Positions 24,047 to 32,739 of a stretch of DNA of 64,000 bases are shown piece by piece; position 1 is the first letter of the stretch, and each line of letters opens with the position of its first letter. The DNA lies in contig NZ_CAAGLX010000024.1 in assembly GCF_900770955.1 (NCBI RefSeq), forward strand, positions 3,757 to 67,756, written 5' to 3'. The notes beneath the pieces were generated by a model. The model searched no databases. It had not been told where the DNA came from and worked only from the letters and a program-made list of their open reading frames with translations. The position numbers and the translations under genes are program-made. The DNA is from an uncultured Phascolarctobacterium sp. GTDB taxonomy: Bacteria > Bacillota > Negativicutes > Acidaminococcales > Acidaminococcaceae.

Positions 24047-24962
24047 CAGCTTTTTTAATGAAATATACGGTACTTATTTCAATGTTGTGAGCTGTATTCT
24101 GCGCCAGGCGCAGGAAAGGAAGCTCACTAAAGACACCTTGGAGCTGCTTGTGCGGGAGCAGGCCTTTGCCGACAGCTGCCTGACCATTCCCAAGGCACTG
24201 CAGGACGGAAGCTGGCCGCTGCTGCGGGAGGATATGACTACACCGCTAAAGCAGGCGCCGGCCATGCCGCTGACCTCGCTGCAGCGACGCTGGCTGAAAA
24301 GCCTGCTGACGGATAAGCGGATACAGCTTTTTGATGTAGACTGCAGCGGGCTGGAGGATGTGGAGCCGCTGTTCAGTGAGGAGCAGTTTGTGTATTTTGA
24401 CCGCTACAGTGACGGTGACGATTATGCTGATCCGCAGTATAAAAAGCATTTCCGTCTGCTGCTGCAGGCGATAAAGGAAAAGCGCAGGGTAGAAATCAGC
24501 TTTATCAGCGGCAAAAACGAGAGTGTGCAGAAGGAATATCTGCCGCTGCAGCTGGAATATTCGTCAAAGGATGACAAGTTCCGCCTGAAGGCAGTGCATG
24601 AGCGCTATCTGCATTATGTAAATGTGGGGCGCATTAAAGGCTGCCGCCTGCTGGAGCAGACGGGTGAAGAGGCCTGTATGCTGCTGGAGCCGGAGCGCTG
24701 TGCGGTTACCGTTCTGCTGACGGATGAGCGTAATGCTCTGGAGCGGGCAATGCTGCATTTTTCGCATCTGGAAAAGGTAACGGAGCGACTGGATGAAAAG
24801 CATTACAGGCTGCAGCTGATGTATAATAAAAGCGACGAAACGGAAATGGTTATCCGTATTTTATCCTTCGGACCGTTGCTGCGGGTGCAGGAGCCTTCAG
24901 GCTTTATCGAGCTGCTGCGTCAAAGGCTGCGTAAGCAGCTGGCGCTGCGGGCGAAGGAGTAA
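24033..24962 (+). CDS. WYL-domain transcriptional regulator (second of a pair)
   Basis: 309 residues from ATG 24033, which has GGAGGT nine bases upstream; longer in-frame starts lack such a site. A WYL-type core lies at about residues 125-215 (KEKRRVEISFISG...KDDKFRLKAVHE). It overlaps the first WYL gene by 14 bases. A clear N-terminal helix-turn-helix is not evident, so it may act as the partner subunit of the first, as in heteromeric PafBC-like pairs. Targets unknown. Confidence 0.75.
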   Translation: MANSDSFFNEIYGTYFNVVSCILRQAQERKLTKDTLELLVREQAFADSCLTIPKALQDGSWPLLREDMTTPLKQAPAMPLTSLQRRWLKSLLTDKRIQLFDVDCSGLEDVEPLFSEEQFVYFDRYSDGDDYADPQYKKHFRLLLQAIKEKRRVEISFISGKNESVQKEYLPLQLEYSSKDDKFRLKAVHERYLHYVNVGRIKGCRLLEQTGEEACMLLEPERCAVTVLLTDERNALERAMLHFSHLEKVTERLDEKHYRLQLMYNKSDETEMVIRILSFGPLLRVQEPSGFIELLRQRLRKQLALRAKE

Positions 24963-25095
24963 AGAAAAAATACTGCATTTCGGCAGGTGCGCAACTTTTT
25001 TTCCATGATAAAAAGGCTGTGCTGTTGTATTATTAGCTTGTAAGATGAATTTAAACATAATAAAGAGCTGATGATGCAAGAAAGAGGTGCAGCAT

Positions 25096-25788
25096 ATGAA
25101 CTTAAAAAAAGCCTTTCAATATCAAAAAGCAATCAAAAAAATCATGGATGAGCTTATTTCCTGTAATTCGATTAACAATCCCGCTTTACTTCCCGCAAAT
25201 TTTTGCGAGGTTAAGGATATTCACAAGCGCTCTGAATTGAATTATTTGTTCCCTACCGAAGAACGTAATTATCAGGACGAGGTAAAAATTAAAAAGAGCT
25301 TGAATGTTCAAGGCTACGAGCTGCCGAAGCTGCTGCAAATTTATAACTACCTGGCCGTTTGCCGCAGAAAGCTGGCACAGGCTATTGCCGATTGCAAAAA
25401 TGAAATGGAAATCGGTGCTGAAAAATTCAGCTATGATGCAGCTGTGATTTATGCCAATGATTTGCGTGCTCCTTTGACGATATATGAGGTGATGGTTTCC
25501 CTGAAGGAGGAGGAACGTAATTCCATCAATGAGATTACCTTCAGCAGCAATAACGAAAAGCTGTCTGCGGAGTATACGGTGACTACAGTTACAAGGCCCT
25601 TGCCGGGAGTTGTGGAGGCAGCAAAGGCCGAATATAACAGAGTGCGTGCCTATACCGCTGAATTGAGCGATATGATTGAGGCGGCGACACTGATGAGCAG
25701 ACTGGATCCTGCTGCGGAGCCTGCATTTCCGGTTACGGCCAACCTGAATTATATTTATGAGCATTTTGAGGAGCTGCAAGGCAAATAA
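25096..25788 (+). CDS. Hypothetical alpha-helical protein
   Basis: 230 residues from ATG 25096 with AAAGAGGTG upstream (preferred to GTG 25087). Predominantly helical and charged, with no signal peptide or membrane segment; a helical N-terminal part (LKKAFQYQKAIKKIMDEL) and a long helix near 170-195. No family recognised. It follows the WYL pair by about 130 bp with no strong terminator between, so co-regulation is possible. Confidence 0.7.
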   Translation: MNLKKAFQYQKAIKKIMDELISCNSINNPALLPANFCEVKDIHKRSELNYLFPTEERNYQDEVKIKKSLNVQGYELPKLLQIYNYLAVCRRKLAQAIADCKNEMEIGAEKFSYDAAVIYANDLRAPLTIYEVMVSLKEEERNSINEITFSSNNEKLSAEYTVTTVTRPLPGVVEAAKAEYNRVRAYTAELSDMIEAATLMSRLDPAAEPAFPVTANLNYIYEHFEELQGK

Positions 25789-25827
25789 TTTTCAAAGATA
25801 ATATGGCAGAAGCTCACGGCAGATATA

Positions 25828-25855
25828 TTGGATAAATAGATTTTCTAACTATAAG
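25828..25855 (+). promoter_or_regulatory. Weak predicted promoter of candidate structured RNA
   Basis: TTGGAT (25828-25833), 16-bp spacer, TATAAG (25850-25855). Confidence 0.35.
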
Positions 25856-25861
25856 AACTGC

Positions 25862-26124
25862 TTAGGCAGATTTAACAGCTTCGAGCTGCACTTGAGGAAA
25901 ACGCTATCAAGACGGCGGCAGGCTAAAGATCGTACCTGCTTACTTCGGTTTCAGCCGCCACACAGCACACGTTTACTACACTACTCATGAACACGCTATT
26001 ATACATGACTGCGCTAACCGCTAACTATAGAATGTTATTTTGATAATATACCGCTTTGATGCCGAAGCCTTATTATAAAACCACCGGACCTGTGGATTTT
26101 CTGCAGGTCCGGTGTATTTTTTTT
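25862..26124 (+). ncRNA. Candidate structured non-coding RNA or long leader
   Basis: A gene-free stretch of about 260 bp ending in a strong terminator. Successive stems can be read: CAGCT-tcg-AGCTG (25876-25888), CTTGA...TCAAG (25891-25911), and GGCGGC (25914-25919) with GCCGCC (25954-25959) enclosing a further GCAGG...CCTGC. It does not show the hallmarks of tmRNA, RNase P RNA or SRP RNA. Family unknown. Confidence 0.4.
26083..26124 (+). terminator. Strong terminator before hydrogenase operon
   Basis: ACCGGACCTG pairs perfectly with CAGGTCCGGT, followed by a run of eight T. Confidence 0.88.
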
Positions 26125-26145
26125 CCTGCTTAACAGTAATTTACT

Positions 26146-26173
26146 TTTACGCAATCGGCAAATGTGATATAAT
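26146..26173 (+). promoter_or_regulatory. Predicted hydrogenase operon promoter
   Basis: TTTACG (26146-26151), 16-bp spacer, TATAAT (26168-26173). Confidence 0.6.
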
Positions 26174-26229
26174 TAGCAATACATGTCATTTTTGTGAAGA
26201 AGTTGAAATTTTTATGTGTAGGTGATGAA

Positions 26230-28203
26230 ATGGAAATGTTTTTAGTGGCTGTGGGCTTCTATGGCATTGGCGTATTAACCATGCTGCTTCCCCACGGCAT
26301 GCAGCGTGCTGCACACTGGCTTGCTAACAGCGCTGCCTTGTTTGGCAGCGCTGTCTGCGCTTATGCGGCAGGCCTGCCGCTCTTTGGCGGCGTGAGCCCC
26401 GCACCCCTGACCTGGGGCTCGTATTCTTTAGGCTGCGATGGCTGGAGCGCAGTCTTTCTGCTTTTGACCGGTATCGCCGGTGTTGTTACCAGCCTGTATG
26501 CTCTCGGTTATGCGCGTAGCTATGAGGGCAGCCGTCTGCGCCTTTTGGGCGGCATGTGGTGCCTGTTCATTATGTCTATGGTACTGGTGCTGTTGGCCGG
26601 CGATGCCTTCAGCTTCCTACTTTTCTGGGAGATTATGGCTGTAGCCTCCTTTATGCTGGTTAACCATGAATCCGAAAAGCGCGCTACCTGGAATGCCGCT
26701 TATCAGTATCTGGTTATGACCAGCGTCGGTACGGCAGCAATTATGATTGCCTTTTTGCTGACAGGCTCTGCCAGCGAGAGCTTCAGCTTTGCGGCTATGG
26801 CCAAGAACACTCTGGATGGCAGCTGGCAGCATCTTGTTTTTGTCTGTGCCTTTGCCGGCTTTGCCTTAAAGGCCGGTCTGGTGCCGCTGCATGTGTGGCT
26901 GCCTAAGGCGCATCCTGCGGCCCCCAGCCATGTTTCCGCACTGATGAGCGGTGTTATGCTGAAGATTGCTCTTTATGGCTTCGGTCGTTTTATGTTCAGC
27001 TTTTTGCCTGCCTGGAATTACTGGTGGTGCGTTGTTGTGCTGCTGGCAGGCGTGGTATCCGCATTTTTGGGCGTGCTCTACGCGCAGATGGAAACGGATA
27101 TTAAGCGCGTACTAGCTTATTCCTCTGTAGAAAATATGGGCGTAATCTTTGCTGCCTTCGGCTGCGGTATGCTGATGAAGGTTTCCGGCAGCAGCTTTTA
27201 TATGCTGGGCTTTGTGGCAGCTTTGGTGCATGCCTTTAACCACAGCATTATGAAGGTGCTGATGTTTATGTGTGCCGGCAGCATTATGCACGGCACCGGC
27301 AGCAAAAACCTGGAGCTGTTCGGTGGCCTGGCACGAAAAATGCCATATACCGCTATATTTGCTTTCGTCGGCTCGCTGGCACTCGCCGCTATTCCGCTGA
27401 CGAACGGCTTTACCGGTGAATGGCTGGTGCTGCAGAGCTTTATCAGCCTGGGTACAAGCTGCGCCGGTCAGGATATCCGCCTGTGGACTGCGGTGTCCTT
27501 TATCCTGTTGGGCTTTACCGGAGCTTTGGCTCTTGGCTGCTTTGTACGCTTCTTCGGCATCACCTTCCTTGGCCGTGCTCGCAGTGAAATCGTGGAGCAT
27601 GCGCACGAATCCGATAAATTTATGCTCGCTGCTATGGGCGTTGCAGCTGTTTTAGTTGTTGCTTGCGGTCTTTATCCGCTGCCGGTAGTTAGTGCGGCGC
27701 TGCTTGCGCTGGGTATGCCTGTTGCTCTTGATGCCTTCGGCATGAATCTGGCGTGGTTGGGCATCGGCACTGCTGTCTGCTATAAGCCGCTGCTGCTGCT
27801 GGCTTTGCTGGTGGTGCTGGGCGCAGTGCTGTGGCTTGCTGTTAAGGACTGCTTTGTTGTGGAGGACGTTACCTGGAACTGCGGTACTTATCCGACGCAG
27901 CGTCAGCAGTATTCCGCTACCGGCTTCAGTAAGCCGGTGCGCCGTGCGTTCGATTATCTGCTGAAGCCCAAGCGTCAGGTAACCTACATGCGCAAGGAGC
28001 ATGCTTACTTTGGCCGTCAGCTTTCCTATAAGCTGGAAATTCCCGATATGATTACGGAAAAGCTCTATCAGCCGCTGCAGAAGCATTTTGTAAGTGTTTC
28101 TAATTTCCTGCGCCGTCTGCAGCAGGGCAGTGTGCGTTTATATGTTGCCTATGTTATGGTGGCAATGATGTTGGTACTGGTATGGGGGGCGCTTTATAAA
28201 TGA
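26230..28203 (+). CDS. hyfB: Hydrogenase-4 subunit B-like (antiporter-type, NuoL/MrpA family)
   Basis: Large proton-translocating membrane subunit of a group 4 [NiFe] hydrogenase. About 657 residues with many membrane helices and the conserved antiporter-family core, including the lysine-bearing KAGLVPLHVWLPKAHPAAPS region and the DIKRVLAYSSVENMG motif. The C-terminal extension (about 540-657) ends with another membrane helix. ATG 26230 is chosen because AGGTGA precedes it; an upstream in-frame GTG at 26194 would add 12 residues. It overlaps hyfC by four bases. First gene of a six-gene operon. Confidence 0.92.
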   Translation: MEMFLVAVGFYGIGVLTMLLPHGMQRAAHWLANSAALFGSAVCAYAAGLPLFGGVSPAPLTWGSYSLGCDGWSAVFLLLTGIAGVVTSLYALGYARSYEGSRLRLLGGMWCLFIMSMVLVLLAGDAFSFLLFWEIMAVASFMLVNHESEKRATWNAAYQYLVMTSVGTAAIMIAFLLTGSASESFSFAAMAKNTLDGSWQHLVFVCAFAGFALKAGLVPLHVWLPKAHPAAPSHVSALMSGVMLKIALYGFGRFMFSFLPAWNYWWCVVVLLAGVVSAFLGVLYAQMETDIKRVLAYSSVENMGVIFAAFGCGMLMKVSGSSFYMLGFVAALVHAFNHSIMKVLMFMCAGSIMHGTGSKNLELFGGLARKMPYTAIFAFVGSLALAAIPLTNGFTGEWLVLQSFISLGTSCAGQDIRLWTAVSFILLGFTGALALGCFVRFFGITFLGRARSEIVEHAHESDKFMLAAMGVAAVLVVACGLYPLPVVSAALLALGMPVALDAFGMNLAWLGIGTAVCYKPLLLLALLVVLGAVLWLAVKDCFVVEDVTWNCGTYPTQRQQYSATGFSKPVRRAFDYLLKPKRQVTYMRKEHAYFGRQLSYKLEIPDMITEKLYQPLQKHFVSVSNFLRRLQQGSVRLYVAYVMVAMMLVLVWGALYK

Positions 28204-29090
28204 TTTTGCAGAATGAATTGTTACAGCTGGCCCTCGGTATGGCGCAGGCAGTTTTGCTGCTTTTGTGCGCTCCGCTGGTAACCGGCATTATTAAAAAGGT
28301 AAAGGCCTGGATGCAGAACCGTATCGGCAGCAGCATCTGGCAGGAATATTATGATATCCGCAAATGGTGGGGCAAGCCAACTATGCTTACTCCTTATACT
28401 AGTATCACCTTCCGTTTGGCACCCTGCGTATATTTTCTGACGACCTTCGCGGCAGCCTGCATGCTGCCGGGCTTCTTAGGCGGTCAGGCCGGCTTCGGCG
28501 ATGTTTTTGTTTTCGTTTATCTGCTGGCCTTGGGACGCTTCTTTATGGCAGTCTCCTCGATGGATGCAGCCACCGCTTTCGGCGGTATGGGCGGCAGCCG
28601 CGAGGTTTATGTGGCAGCCTTTGTTGAGCCTGTTGTGATGCTGGCCGTGCTGTCCAACGTACTGCACACCAACAGCACCTCGCTGGCAGGCATGAGCCTG
28701 CGTATGGATGAGGTTAACCTGACGGTAGCAGGCGTGCTGACCTGCATTGCCTTCTTCCTTGTATTGCTTGCGGAAAACAGCCGTATCCCCGTTGATAACC
28801 CTGATACGCATCTGGAGCTGACGATGATCCATGAATGTATGACATTGGAATATTCCGGCCGTTTGTTGGCGCTTATCCATTGGGCAAGCCAGCTTAAGCT
28901 GCTGGTATTTTTGGTGCTTTTCGCTATGCTGTATCTGCCGCTGGATTTGCCGGTAGTATTTAAGGTGCTTATCGGTGCGGTGGCTGTAGGCGTGGTTGAA
29001 ACCTTGAACAATAAGATGCGCCTTTTCAAGGTGCGTGTATATCTGGCGGCAGCAGGCCTGATGCTGCTGCTGGCAGTAGTGGCACAGTAA
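28200..29090 (+). CDS. hyfC: Hydrogenase-4 subunit C-like (NuoH family)
   Basis: Membrane subunit that anchors the catalytic arm. 296 residues, about eight membrane helices, with NuoH/HycD signatures: KAWMQNRIGSSIWQEYYDI and the acidic loop ENSRIPVDNPDTHLELTMIHE. The start overlaps the hyfB stop (ATGA) and the stop is ten bases before hyfE. Confidence 0.94.
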   Translation: MILQNELLQLALGMAQAVLLLLCAPLVTGIIKKVKAWMQNRIGSSIWQEYYDIRKWWGKPTMLTPYTSITFRLAPCVYFLTTFAAACMLPGFLGGQAGFGDVFVFVYLLALGRFFMAVSSMDAATAFGGMGGSREVYVAAFVEPVVMLAVLSNVLHTNSTSLAGMSLRMDEVNLTVAGVLTCIAFFLVLLAENSRIPVDNPDTHLELTMIHECMTLEYSGRLLALIHWASQLKLLVFLVLFAMLYLPLDLPVVFKVLIGAVAVGVVETLNNKMRLFKVRVYLAAAGLMLLLAVVAQ

Positions 29091-29100
29091 GGAGGTAACG

Positions 29101-29730
29101 ATGGAATATTTAGTTGTAAGTTTAATGTTTATCGTTTTCCTGCAGACGCGTTTTGTGGAGCTGCGCCGTGCAACTCTGTGCCTGGCGCTGCAGTCTGCAC
29201 TGATTGCGGCGGCCTGCCTTGTCGTAGGTATGAGCCATGGCAGCGGCCTGCATGCCTGGCTGCCCGGTGTGCTGACAATTGCCGTTAAGGTGCTCTTTAT
29301 TCCTTACGCTATTTTGCGCGTGGTAAATCAGCTGCGCGACGAGCGTGAAATTGTCAGTGACAGCAATGTCAATTATTCTACTGCCTTTGCAGCCTGCAGT
29401 CTGGCACTTGGCTACATGGTAATTGACGGTCTGCTGCCGCAGGCAGAGGGCCGCGATATTCTGGCGACATCTATGTTTATGATTATGACAGGCCTCGCGC
29501 TGATTGTTATGCGCAGCCGTGCTATTATGCAGATGATTGGCCTGATTACTCTGGAAAACGGCATTTATCTGCTTGGTCTGATTATGACGGAGGGCTTGCC
29601 GCTGATTATCGAGCTGGGCATTTTCCTTGATGTGCTGATTGCTGTTGTTATTCTTGTTATTTTAACCTCGCGTCTGCGTCTGTCGTTTAAAACTACGGAT
29701 ACAAATGTGCTGGACAAGCTGAAAGGGTAG
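29101..29730 (+). CDS. hyfE: Hydrogenase-4 subunit E-like membrane protein
   Basis: 209 residues, about seven membrane helices, resembling HyfE (NuoK-like) of hydrogenase 4. A typical helix carries LITLENGIYLLGLIMTEGLP with a membrane-embedded glutamate. ATG 29101 follows AAGGAGGTAACG. It lies between hyfC and hyfF. Precise role in proton transfer is inferred from family. Confidence 0.88.
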   Translation: MEYLVVSLMFIVFLQTRFVELRRATLCLALQSALIAAACLVVGMSHGSGLHAWLPGVLTIAVKVLFIPYAILRVVNQLRDEREIVSDSNVNYSTAFAACSLALGYMVIDGLLPQAEGRDILATSMFMIMTGLALIVMRSRAIMQMIGLITLENGIYLLGLIMTEGLPLIIELGIFLDVLIAVVILVILTSRLRLSFKTTDTNVLDKLKG

Positions 29731-29738
29731 GGGATGTA

Positions 29739-31214
29739 ATGTTAACATATATTTTGATACTGTTATGCCTGCCGCCCTTGTGCGCGGTGCTGGCACTGGC
29801 TGCGGGCTTCGGCAATAATATCCTGCATTGGCTGCACCGCCTGACGGCAACTGCTGTAGGCGTGTGCGTGGCGCTGATGGCAAAGTCCTTTAATCCTGCT
29901 GTGCCCTATGTTGATGATTATTTTTACATTGATGCGCTGAATATGTGGGTAATCATTATTATTACCACACTTTATCTGGCTGCAACCTGGACTGCGCGTA
30001 ATTATCTTACGCGTGAGGAGCGCTGCGGCGTGCTCAAGGGCGAGCAGCTGCAGACCGGCCGTTACTTTGCGCTGATGCAGCTTTTCTGCTGGACCATGTT
30101 TATCGTACTGCTGGTAAAAAATCTGGGCCTGATGTGGGTTGCCATCGAAGCGACTACCTTAATCAGTGCGCTGCTTATTTCCTTCAAATTTACCCGCGCT
30201 GCTCTGGAAGCAACGTGGAAATATATTATGGTTTGTACCGTCGGCATTTGCCTGGCGCTGCTGGGTACACTGGTGCTGTATTATGCACAGCTTGACGCTT
30301 TGGGCGGCGAAAAGGCGCTCAGCTGGCTGTATCTGCATGAGCATGCCAACAGCCTGAACCCGGCGATGACCAAGCTGGCGCTGCTGTTTATCGTTATCGG
30401 ATACGGTACCAAGGCCGGTATGGCACCGATGCATACCTGGCTGCCAGATGCCTATGCCGAGGCGCCGTCACTGACCAGCGGTATGCTGAGCGGCGCACTC
30501 TGCAGCTGTGCGATTTATGTATTGCTGCGTAATCTGGTTATCCTGCTGCCGACAGCAGGCGCTGCGATGATGAGCAGCATGCTGCTGTTCTTTGCCGTGC
30601 TGACTGTGGCGATTGCCGTGCCGTTCGTTGTTGTACAGCGTGACGTTAAGCGTATTCTGGCGTACTCCTCTATGGAAAATATCGGCATTATGGTTGCCGG
30701 TATCGGCGTATTTTCCGCTTTTTCCCTGAAGGCAGTTATGCTGCATATGTACAGTCATGCAATGATTAAGTTCGTGCTGTTCTATATTGCCGGCACCATT
30801 ATCCAGGAATACCAGACACGCAACATGATGCGTATTCACGGTATGATTAAGGATGTACCGCATACCGCAACCTTCTGGCTTACCGGTATGCTGGGTATTT
30901 TGGGCCTGCCGCCGATGGGCCTTTTCTTCAGTAAGTTTTACATTATGGCAGCTATGTTCCGTGAGGGCCATTGGCTAGCAGGCAGTCTGCTGATTATATT
31001 GCTGGCCGGTGTGCTGATTGGCATTTTGTACCATGGTATGCGTATGCTGTGTGATAAGTCCAAGCGTCAGCCTCTGGGCGATTTGCTGGGAGCGACCGAC
31101 GTGCCTGTGCTGGCAGCGCTGCTGCTTTTGACCTGTGTAGTGGGTGCAGGCTTTGAAAATATTCCCTGGCTCAACAATCTGCTGAACCAGGCTGTGCGGA
31201 TTATAGGAGGCTGA
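29739..31214 (+). CDS. hyfF: Hydrogenase-4 subunit F-like (NuoM/N antiporter family)
   Basis: Second antiporter-type membrane subunit, 491 residues with about 14 helices. Family motifs include the conserved glutamate in MWVAIEATTLISALLISF, GTKAGMAPMHTWLPDAYAEA, and DVKRILAYSSMENIG. It would conduct protons coupled to ferredoxin-dependent hydrogen turnover. Start ATG 29739 follows GGGGATGTA; gap to hyfG is four bases. Confidence 0.94.
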   Translation: MLTYILILLCLPPLCAVLALAAGFGNNILHWLHRLTATAVGVCVALMAKSFNPAVPYVDDYFYIDALNMWVIIIITTLYLAATWTARNYLTREERCGVLKGEQLQTGRYFALMQLFCWTMFIVLLVKNLGLMWVAIEATTLISALLISFKFTRAALEATWKYIMVCTVGICLALLGTLVLYYAQLDALGGEKALSWLYLHEHANSLNPAMTKLALLFIVIGYGTKAGMAPMHTWLPDAYAEAPSLTSGMLSGALCSCAIYVLLRNLVILLPTAGAAMMSSMLLFFAVLTVAIAVPFVVVQRDVKRILAYSSMENIGIMVAGIGVFSAFSLKAVMLHMYSHAMIKFVLFYIAGTIIQEYQTRNMMRIHGMIKDVPHTATFWLTGMLGILGLPPMGLFFSKFYIMAAMFREGHWLAGSLLIILLAGVLIGILYHGMRMLCDKSKRQPLGDLLGATDVPVLAALLLLTCVVGAGFENIPWLNNLLNQAVRIIGG

Positions 31215-31218
31215 GATA

Positions 31219-32727
31219 ATGCTAGTTAAACCGGAAAATTTGCGTGGTGCTGCCAATATCTGCAGCGACAGCGGCAAGCGTCCGCTGACCGCTATGTTTG
31301 GCGCAGACGAAACCCTGCAGGGCGGCGGACTGGCCATCTACTGCCTGTTCTATAATGCCGAAAAACGTGATATAGATGTTTTGAAGGCGCCGTTCCCGGC
31401 GGAAGCTCCGCTGGAATATCAGTCGCTGACTACGCTGCTGCCGGCTGCTGCCTGGTATGAGCGCGAGCTGCATGATATGTTCGGCTTCGAGCCGCAGGGA
31501 CATCCCGATATGCGCCCGCTGGTGCTGCATGAGAGCTTTCCCGAAGGCTTTCATCCGCTGCTGAAAAAATATCCCAAGGATTATGATGCACGCGGACATC
31601 GTGAGTATGAAATGCTTACCTCTCAGGGCGAAGGCCTCTTTGAGGTGCCTGTAGGCCCTATTCACGCAGGCATCATCGAGCCGGGCCATTTCCGCTTCAG
31701 CCAGGCCGGTGAGGCAATGCTGCAGCTGGATGCAAAGCTGTTCTTTACCCACCGCGGCATTGAAAAGGCTGTCGAAGGCCTGACGCCGATGGAGGCGCTG
31801 CCGATTGTAGAACGCATCTGCGGTGCCTGCAGCGTGGCGAATACGCTGAGCTTCTGTCAGGCGGTGGAAAAATGCTCGGAGGCCGAGGTGCCTTACCGTG
31901 CGTGGTTAATCCGTACCTTGGCTGCGGAGATGGAGCGCTTGTATAACCATGTGGGCGATACCGGCAATATCTGCGCCGGCGTGGGCTTTTCTCCTGTTAT
32001 CAGCATGGGCACGCGTCTGAAGGAATACTTGATGCAGCTCAACGAAATGATAGCAGGCAACCGCTTCCTGCGCGGGCTGATTATCCCCGGCGGTGTGCAG
32101 TATGATGTTACTGATACGATGCTGGAGGAAATCGAAGACGTACTGCGTGAGGTTGAAGCTGTTTATGCCGATATGGTGCATATCATGTGGGAGCAGGCTA
32201 ACTTCGTCAACCGTATCCGTACCACCGGCAGAGTGCGTCAGGAAACTGCCTTTGATCTCGCTATGGTAGGCGTGGGCGCGCGTGCCAGCGGCAGTACCCG
32301 TGACAGCCGTAAGGATATCGGCTACGGTATTTATGATGAGCTTGATTTTGCTGTTGTTACGGAAACAGCAGGTGATGTTGAAGCACGTATCAAGGTGCGT
32401 ATTGGTGAGGTAGCACAAAGCCTGAAGCTGGTGCGTCAGCTTATCAGCAAACTGCGCCGCAATGCGGAAACGCAGCTGGCAGCAGAGCTGGGCGAGCTGC
32501 AGCAGGAGGAAGGTCATTTTACCTGGGGCATCAGCGAATCTGCCCGCGGTGATAATCTGCACTGCCTGCTGCTGGACAAGGAAGGCCGCATTGACCGCCT
32601 GTTTGTGCGCAGTGCTTCCTATCCTAACTGGCCGGCGCTGACTGTTGCTGTTCAGGGCGACATCATCCCGGACTTCCCGTTGATTAATAAGAGCTTTGAG
32701 CTATGCTATGCCTGCATAGACCGCTAA
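31219..32727 (+). CDS. hyfG: Group 4 [NiFe] hydrogenase large subunit (fused NuoC-NuoD type)
   Basis: Catalytic subunit, 502 residues. The first part (about 1-120) is a NuoC-like domain (AAWYERELHDMFGFEPQGHPD); the rest is the NuoD/hydrogenase large-subunit domain. Both nickel-binding pairs are present: CGAC at C201/C204 and CYAC at C496/C499, so a real [NiFe] site is expected rather than a complex I subunit. The protein stops three residues after the last cysteine (IDR), i.e. it has no C-terminal extension to be cleaved by a maturation protease. Confidence 0.95.
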   Translation: MLVKPENLRGAANICSDSGKRPLTAMFGADETLQGGGLAIYCLFYNAEKRDIDVLKAPFPAEAPLEYQSLTTLLPAAAWYERELHDMFGFEPQGHPDMRPLVLHESFPEGFHPLLKKYPKDYDARGHREYEMLTSQGEGLFEVPVGPIHAGIIEPGHFRFSQAGEAMLQLDAKLFFTHRGIEKAVEGLTPMEALPIVERICGACSVANTLSFCQAVEKCSEAEVPYRAWLIRTLAAEMERLYNHVGDTGNICAGVGFSPVISMGTRLKEYLMQLNEMIAGNRFLRGLIIPGGVQYDVTDTMLEEIEDVLREVEAVYADMVHIMWEQANFVNRIRTTGRVRQETAFDLAMVGVGARASGSTRDSRKDIGYGIYDELDFAVVTETAGDVEARIKVRIGEVAQSLKLVRQLISKLRRNAETQLAAELGELQQEEGHFTWGISESARGDNLHCLLLDKEGRIDRLFVRSASYPNWPALTVAVQGDIIPDFPLINKSFELCYACIDR

Positions 32728-32739
32728 GGAGGTGGCAAG

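Noticed and set aside
25862..26124. tmRNA, 6S RNA or RNase P RNA
   Set aside because: No CCA-type acceptor end or tag-peptide frame, no single long rod with central bubble and no RNase P core motifs were found.
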